DNA of 64,000 nucleotides, from contig NZ_AUBJ02000001.1 of NCBI RefSeq assembly GCF_000429185.2, positions 1-64,000 of the forward strand, in the 5' to 3' direction. This DNA is from Actinoalloteichus caeruleus DSM 43889 (GTDB lineage Bacteria; Actinomycetota; Actinomycetes; Mycobacteriales; Pseudonocardiaceae). Below the pieces are notes generated by a model. The model did not search any database and was not told where the DNA came from. It saw only the letters and a program-made list of their open reading frames with translations. Below are positions 58,971-64,000 of this stretch, one piece after another (the first letter of the stretch is position 1; the number at the start of each line of letters is the position of its first letter). The translations under genes and the position numbers were made by a program.

Positions 58971-60206
58971 ATGCGCAGAATTCTTATCGTGGGCAGTGGG
59001 CAGTCGGGCTTACAACTGGCACTGAGCCTCCAGGAGCAGGACTACGAGGTCACCGTGATCTCCGCCCGCACGCCGGAGGAGATACGGAACGCCAGGGTCA
59101 CCTCCACCCAGGTCATGTTCGACACCGCCCTCCAACACGAGCGGGACCACGGGTTGAACCTCTGGGAGCCGGAGACGCCCCAGATCAAACGCAAACACCT
59201 CTCGGCCACCGCGCCGGACGGGACCCGGTTCGTGAACTGGCACGGCGACTTCAGCGCCTACGCCCAGTCGGTGGACCAGCGGGTGAAGATGGCGACCTGG
59301 CTGGAGATGTTCCAGGATCGCGGCGGCAACGTCATCATCCACCCCGCCTCCGTGTCCGACCTGGACGGGCTCGCCCGGCTCTACGACCTGACGATCGTGG
59401 CGGCCGGGCGGGGTGAGCTGGTCGACATGTTCGACCGCGACCCGACCCGGTCGCGGTTCACCGGCCCCCAGCGGTCCGTGGCCATCGTCTACACCCACGG
59501 GCTGGCGCCCGAGGACCCCGACATCACCATCATCGGGATCAACCTCATCGGTGGGCACGGCGAGCTGTACATCATGCCCGGCCTCACGCACACCGGTCCC
59601 TGCGACATCCTCTACGTGTCGGCGATCCCCGGGGGGCCGCTGGACCGCTTCGGGGACTCGCCGGGGCCCCGGGAACAGCTCGACCGCACCGTCGCGCTGT
59701 TCGAGGAGTACGCGCCGTGGGAGCGCGACAGGTTCGCGGGAGTGCGGATCACCGACGAGCGGTCGAACCTGACGGGTCGGGTCAACCCGATGGTCCGCAA
59801 ACCCGTCGGTCGGCTCCCCTCCGGCGGTGCGGTGCTGGGGATGGCGGACGTCGTCGTGGTCAACGACCCGATCGCCGGCCAGGGAGCGAACAACGCGAGC
59901 AAGTGCGCCGCGTCCTACCTGACCAGCATCGTCGAGCACGGCGACCGCCCGTTCGACGAGGAGTTCATGACCGCCACCTTCGAGCGGTACTGGGAGTACG
60001 CCCAGTTCTCCACGCGCTGGTCGAACACCCTGCTGGCCCCGCCGGAACCGCACGTGCTCGAGGTCCTCGCCGCCGGTAACACGAATCCCGCCGTCGGCGA
60101 CCGGATCACGAACGGCTTCAACAACCCCGAGGACTACACGAACTTCCTGTTCGAGGAGGACAAGGCCAGGGCCTACCTGGCCTCGCTCGGGCAACCGGCG
60201 GCCTGA
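58971..60206 (+). CDS. styrene/indole monooxygenase-like flavoprotein, copy 1
   Basis: A 411-aa FAD-dependent monooxygenase of the styrene/indole monooxygenase oxygenase-subunit type (StyA-like). The dinucleotide motif ILIVGSGQSGLQLALSL opens it; DLTIVAAGRGELVDMF and NDPIAGQGANNASKCAASYL are family blocks. StyA needs a separate flavin reductase, and none is nearby. ATG 58971 lies 49 bases after the GTPase, so it is probably part of the conservon transcript. A paralogue follows at 60528. Confidence 0.87.
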   Translation: MRRILIVGSGQSGLQLALSLQEQDYEVTVISARTPEEIRNARVTSTQVMFDTALQHERDHGLNLWEPETPQIKRKHLSATAPDGTRFVNWHGDFSAYAQSVDQRVKMATWLEMFQDRGGNVIIHPASVSDLDGLARLYDLTIVAAGRGELVDMFDRDPTRSRFTGPQRSVAIVYTHGLAPEDPDITIIGINLIGGHGELYIMPGLTHTGPCDILYVSAIPGGPLDRFGDSPGPREQLDRTVALFEEYAPWERDRFAGVRITDERSNLTGRVNPMVRKPVGRLPSGGAVLGMADVVVVNDPIAGQGANNASKCAASYLTSIVEHGDRPFDEEFMTATFERYWEYAQFSTRWSNTLLAPPEPHVLEVLAAGNTNPAVGDRITNGFNNPEDYTNFLFEEDKARAYLASLGQPAA

Positions 60207-60527
60207 GACCGCCGCGACCACTCGTCCGGGCGCGGTCGGGGAGCCGTGCGGGCGTGTCGGGAGGATTTCCCGCCCCACCGGGGGCGGGTGTGCTGGTGTG
60301 GGTCCGGCCGGGTGGGCGGTCGGACCCCCGGGACGGAGATCTGGCGAAGGAGGACTCGACGGGCCGCCGCCCGAGCGCGCGGTGGCCCGGTTTCACCTCA
60401 TCGGGGGGTGGCGGCTCGCGTCCACTCGGGGAGAGTGGTGCGAGGCGTCACGAACGTCGGCGAACAGGTGCCTGTCCGGTTGCAGGGGAGAGACCACCGG
60501 GCTTTCTCGGACAAGGAAGGAACCGCT
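60207..60527. other. spacer between the two monooxygenase genes
   Basis: About 320 bases without a gene. A perfect 8-bp hairpin (60269-60276 with 60281-60288) 62 bases after the first stop may terminate the conservon transcript. Confidence 0.45.
60269..60288 (+). terminator. hairpin after monooxygenase copy 1
   Basis: CCCGCCCC and GGGGCGGG arms with an ACCG loop; no T-run. Confidence 0.45.
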
Positions 60528-61775
60528 GTGCGCAGGATACTCATCGTCGGAGCAGGGCAGTCCGGGCTGCAACTGGGGTTGGGGTTGGTGGGTCGTGGCT
60601 ACGACGTCACCCTGATGTCAGCGAGAACGCCGGAGGAGATCCGGAACGGTCGGGTGATGTCCACCCAGATGATGTTCGCCAGCTCCCTGGCGAACGAGAG
60701 GGAACTGGGTATCGACTTCTGGGCCGACCAGGCGCCCACCGTGCACGGCCTCGGCGTCTCGGTCGCCGGACCCGACGGCGGACGGGCCATCGACTGGCTC
60801 GGCCGGCTGGACGAGCCGGCGCAGTCGGTGGACCAGCGGGTGAAGATGGCGGGCTGGCTGGAGGAGTTCGAGCGCGCGGGCGGCCACCTGGTCATCCACC
60901 CGGTGAGCCTGTCCGACCTGGACTCCCTCACCGTGATGTTCGACCTGACGGTCGTCGCGGCCGGCAAGGGCGAACTCGTCGACCTCTTCGACCGGGACGC
61001 CGCCCGGTCCTGCCACACCTCCACCCAGCGCGCGCTCTCGGTCGTCTACGTCCACGGACTGGGCCCCCGACCCGAGCACCCGGACGTCGACGCGGTGCGC
61101 TGCAACCTCATCCCCGGGATCGGGGAGTTGTTCGTCATGCCCTCCCTGACCCTCAGCGGCCGCTGCGACATCCTGTTCTTCGAGGGGATCCCCGGCGGGC
61201 CCCTCGACTGCTTCACCGAGGTGCGCAACGACCCGGGCGCCCACCTCGCCAGGACGCTCGAGCTCATGCGGCGGTACGTCCCCTGGGAGTACGAGCGGGC
61301 CCGCGGGGTGGAGCTGACCGATCACAAGGGGACCCTGGTCGGCGGTTACCCGCCGGTCGTCCGCCAGCCCGTCGGGCGACTGCCCTCCGGTCGGTTCGCG
61401 CTCGGCATGGCCGACGTCGTCGTCGCCAACGATCCCATCACCGGGCAGGGGTCGAACAACGCCAGCAAGTGCGCGGCCGTGTACCTGGATGCCATCACCG
61501 CCGCCGGCGACGGGCCGCTGGACGAGGCGTTCATGCGGAACGCCTTCGAGTCCTACTGGGCCGAGGCGGAGACCGTCACCGCCTGGACCAACGCGATGCT
61601 CGCGCCCCCGCCGCCCCACGTGCTGGAGGTGCTCGGCGCCGCCGGTGAGCACCCGGAGGTGGCCGATCGCTTCGCCAACGGGTTCGACCGGACCGCCGAC
61701 TTCCGGAACTGGTTGCTCGATCCCGACAGGACGCGTTCCTACCTCGCCGAGGTGACCACCTCCCACGCGGCGTAG
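60528..61775 (+). CDS. styrene/indole monooxygenase-like flavoprotein, copy 2
   Basis: A 415-aa paralogue of the preceding protein, alike throughout (ILIVGAGQSGLQL, ARTPEEIRNGRV, AQSVDQRVKMAGWLEEF, NDPITGQGSNNASKC). GTG 60528 has AAGGAAGG 7 bases upstream. The 320-base gap and hairpin suggest its own promoter. Two tandem oxygenase subunits could form a hetero-oligomer or act on different substrates. It ends in a strong terminator at 61823. Confidence 0.88.
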   Translation: MRRILIVGAGQSGLQLGLGLVGRGYDVTLMSARTPEEIRNGRVMSTQMMFASSLANERELGIDFWADQAPTVHGLGVSVAGPDGGRAIDWLGRLDEPAQSVDQRVKMAGWLEEFERAGGHLVIHPVSLSDLDSLTVMFDLTVVAAGKGELVDLFDRDAARSCHTSTQRALSVVYVHGLGPRPEHPDVDAVRCNLIPGIGELFVMPSLTLSGRCDILFFEGIPGGPLDCFTEVRNDPGAHLARTLELMRRYVPWEYERARGVELTDHKGTLVGGYPPVVRQPVGRLPSGRFALGMADVVVANDPITGQGSNNASKCAAVYLDAITAAGDGPLDEAFMRNAFESYWAEAETVTAWTNAMLAPPPPHVLEVLGAAGEHPEVADRFANGFDRTADFRNWLLDPDRTRSYLAEVTTSHAA

Positions 61776-61822
61776 CCGGCCGAGCGGGACGGCACGGTCG
61801 TCCTGCTCCGAACGGTGTAGTG

Positions 61823-61865
61823 AGCGGTCGGCCGTCTGGACCGTTCCCCCGGACGGCCGACCGCT
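61823..61865 (+). terminator. terminator after monooxygenase copy 2
   Basis: A perfect 14-bp stem (61823-61836 with 61852-61865) with a 15-base loop, about 50 bases past the stop. Confidence 0.7.
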
Positions 61866-62030
61866 TGGTCGTCGCGTGGGTGCGAAACACCTGTTCAGTT
61901 CCCGGATCAAGGTCCACACGGTGTCGGCGCGTGTTCCCGCGTCGGCTACCGTATGGGGTGTTGGTGCAGATCAACCCCACTCCAGGGTTGGGGTGTGTAC
62001 GAGGGGTAACCGGTCATCGAAAAGGGGCAA

Positions 62031-63584
62031 GTGATCGCGGGCCACTACCGTCTGCTGGAGCGGGTGGGCAGTGGCGCCATGGGCGTGGTCTGGCAGGCGC
62101 ATGACGAGCGCCTGGACAGGATGGTCGCGATCAAGCAGCTGTTGCTCCGGCCGGAGCTGACCGCGCAGGAAACCGAGATGGCGCGGCGCCGCGCCATGCG
62201 CGAGGCGCGGATCGCCGCCAGACTGCAACATCCCAACGCCATCGCCATCTTCGACGTCGCCGAGCACAACGGCGACCCGTGCCTGGTGATCGAGTTCCTG
62301 GAGTCCAGGAGCCTGGCGGCGGTCCTCGACGACCGAGGGTCGCTGCCGCCGGAGGAGGTGGCCCTCATCGGCAGCCAGGTCGCGGCGGCCCTCGCCGCGG
62401 CCCACGCCGCGGGCATCGTCCACCGGGACATCAAGCCTGGCAACATCCTGATCGACTACGGCGGCGTCGCCAAGATCACCGACTTCGGGATCTCCCGGGT
62501 CGTCGGCGACGTCACCGTCACCCAGACCGGCATGGTGGCGGGAACGCCCGCCTACCTGGCTCCGGAGGTGGCCAGGGGGCAGGACCCGGCGCCCGCCTCC
62601 GACGTGTTCGCGCTCGGCATCACCCTCTACCAGGCAGTGGAGGGACGCAGCCCGTACCCGGAGGCGCAGAACCAGAACCCGCTCGCGTTGCTGCACGCCG
62701 TCGCCGCCGGCCGGCTCGACCCGCCCAGCGAGGCGGCCGGGCCGCTGACCTCGGTGCTGACCAGCCTCCTGCAGTCCGAGGCGATCGACCGGCCGACGAT
62801 GCGCAAGGCGAGTGAGGCGCTCGCCGCGGTCGCCAAGGGCGGTGCCGCTCCCTGGATGCCGCAGTCGGTCGCGCCGGCGAAGGCGGCCGCCGCCCCGATC
62901 CCGCCCGAGACGAAGGCGGAGAAGACCAGGGAGGCCCCCACCCCGATCCCCGCCGAGACCAGGGCGACGACCCGTCCCGGCGCGGCGGGTGGCTCCGCCG
63001 GTGGGGACGGCGGTGGTGTCAACGCGAAGGTGATGGTCATCGCGGCCGTGGTCGTGCTGGTCCTCGGCGGTGGTATCGCCGGGATCATCATGGTGAACAA
63101 CGCCACGGGCGACTCCGGGGAGAACGCGGCACCCTCCTCCAGCCAGAGCGCGGACGAGCCGGCGCCCGGTGAGGACGAGGAGGACGACGAGGGAGTCGTC
63201 CCCGACGCCGAGGAGCTGGAGGAGGACTTCGGCGACCCCATCGAGGAGGGCACCGAGACCTCCGCCACCGTCAACCAGTGGGGCAGCGTCGGCCCCTGGC
63301 TCCAGCCCTTCTTCGCCAGCCCGGGCAGCGACACGGCGTGGAACATGCTGACGCCGAGGGCGCAGGAGATGTACGGGGGCCGGGAGGGCTTCGCCCAGTA
63401 CTGGTCCGAGAACGCCACCGGGGGTTCCTACCAGGGAATCCACGGCGAGGGCGTGACGGGGGACAACGCCGGCCGGTTGTCGGTGACCCTCAACTACGTC
63501 GGGGGCGGCTCCGAGCGGGTGGTCGTCCGGGTCGTGCAGGTCGGCGGCCAGTACCGGATCGACTCCATCCCCGTCCCCCTCTGA
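62031..63584 (+). CDS. PknB-type membrane serine/threonine protein kinase
   Basis: A 517-aa kinase. The N-lobe glycine loop is GSGAMG (13-18), the ATP Lys is Lys35, the catalytic loop HRDIKPGN has Asp133, the DFG is at 151-153, and activation-loop Thr residues are at 162-166. An Ala/Pro-rich linker leads to one transmembrane helix (about 338-360) and an acidic linker, then an extracellular domain of about 100 residues without PASTA repeats. Its external ligand is unknown. The start GTG 62031 has AAGGGG upstream. Confidence 0.93.
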   Translation: MIAGHYRLLERVGSGAMGVVWQAHDERLDRMVAIKQLLLRPELTAQETEMARRRAMREARIAARLQHPNAIAIFDVAEHNGDPCLVIEFLESRSLAAVLDDRGSLPPEEVALIGSQVAAALAAAHAAGIVHRDIKPGNILIDYGGVAKITDFGISRVVGDVTVTQTGMVAGTPAYLAPEVARGQDPAPASDVFALGITLYQAVEGRSPYPEAQNQNPLALLHAVAAGRLDPPSEAAGPLTSVLTSLLQSEAIDRPTMRKASEALAAVAKGGAAPWMPQSVAPAKAAAAPIPPETKAEKTREAPTPIPAETRATTRPGAAGGSAGGDGGGVNAKVMVIAAVVVLVLGGGIAGIIMVNNATGDSGENAAPSSSQSADEPAPGEDEEDDEGVVPDAEELEEDFGDPIEEGTETSATVNQWGSVGPWLQPFFASPGSDTAWNMLTPRAQEMYGGREGFAQYWSENATGGSYQGIHGEGVTGDNAGRLSVTLNYVGGGSERVVVRVVQVGGQYRIDSIPVPL

Positions 63585-63683
63585 GGTCGTCGCGCCCGGC
63601 GCCCCCGCCGGAGCGCCCTCCGAACCAGACCGGGTGCGCTGACCGCCGCCGCCCACGGGGTGAACGACGGCGGCCACCCGCTC

Positions 63684-64000
63684 TCAGCGCCGGCGGAAGC
63701 CCTCCGCGACCTCGACCAGGCGCGCGTGGTACGCCGACCACCACTCCGGAGAGCCGGCGGCGACGTCCTCCTTCCCCGGCAGCCGGCCCACGTCACCGTC
63801 GAGCAGCTCACGCACGACGTCCGCGTGACCCGCGTGCCGGTGGACCTCCGCCACCACGTGCGCCAGCACCTGGTGCAGGGTGACCGTCGCCTGGCCCGCC
63901 GGCCACCACGGCACGTGGCCCGGGGTGTCCAGGTCGCACTCGTGGATGGTGACGTCCGAGTGGGCCCGCACCCGGCCGTACCGGGAGACGACCTCCTCGC
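63684..64000 (-). CDS. DinB/DUF664 family protein, 3' part
   Basis: The last 105 residues of a gene whose start lies beyond the right edge. VTLHQVLAHVVAEVHRHAGH and the C-terminal WWSAYHARLVEVAEGF match the DUF664 (mini-circle protein) branch of the DinB superfamily, which binds metal through His residues and may be a thiol-dependent enzyme. It converges with the kinase gene. Confidence 0.85.
   Translation of the reverse strand, partial: EEVVSRYGRVRAHSDVTIHECDLDTPGHVPWWPAGQATVTLHQVLAHVVAEVHRHAGHADVVRELLDGDVGRLPGKEDVAAGSPEWWSAYHARLVEVAEGFRRR

Overview
The window is high-GC actinomycete DNA. It carries a complete rRNA operon whose 16S has the sequence style of the Pseudonocardiaceae. GTG starts, F420-type oxidoreductases, an AfsR/SARP regulator, Tat-exported hydrolases and a GTPase 'conservon' all fit a filamentous soil actinomycete. 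The genus cannot be fixed from the sequence alone; an Actinoalloteichus-like member is my best guess.

Layout. 1-6040: multi-promoter rRNA operon (16S, spacer without tRNA, 23S, 5S, strong terminator). 6.9-21.3 kb: an XRE-type regulator divergent from a secreted subtilase, then an M14 carboxypeptidase, an iron-siderophore binding lipoprotein behind a possible iron box, an F420-dependent oxidoreductase coupled to an alpha/beta hydrolase, a Tat-exported aldose epimerase, superoxide dismutase, a GH64 glucanase, a 3-hydroxyisobutyryl-CoA hydrolase and a trypsin. 21.6-25.5 kb: Tex and an NsdA-like TPR regulator.

25.8-28.7 kb: a compact operon of three small unknown genes (one apparently frameshifted) followed by a DddA/SCP1.201-like deaminase toxin and its Imm1 immunity gene. 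The toxin domain plus immunity gene is then repeated in tandem with an exact 801-bp offset. The second toxin copy has no N-terminal part of its own, so it looks like an orphan toxin tip. This is the most interesting locus in the window.

29-44 kb: WrbA and its divergent MarR regulator around a shared operator, a PPOX-family flavoprotein, a cold-shock protein, RecD2 helicase, an unknown protein, a DUF885 protein, a probably leaderless MarR regulator, an epimerase, a second S1 protease with an unusual specificity pocket, a beta-hydroxyacid dehydrogenase, and a 1023-aa AfsR-type regulator. 45-52.9 kb: a YbdK-type carboxylate-amine ligase, a DUF1684 protein, an SRPBCC protein, an XdhC / unknown / MobA-like operon, and a P1B-5-type metal ATPase fused to a hemerythrin domain.

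52.9-64 kb: a decayed ssd (CpaE-like) pseudogene preceded by a 12-codon ORF with a nearly perfect 16-base ribosome-binding site; a two-TM potassium channel; a 1.1-kb gene-free stretch; a conservon (ATPase, roadblock, DUF742, GTPase) followed by two tandem styrene-monooxygenase-like flavoproteins; a PknB-type kinase; and the 3' part of a DinB/DUF664 protein running off the right edge.
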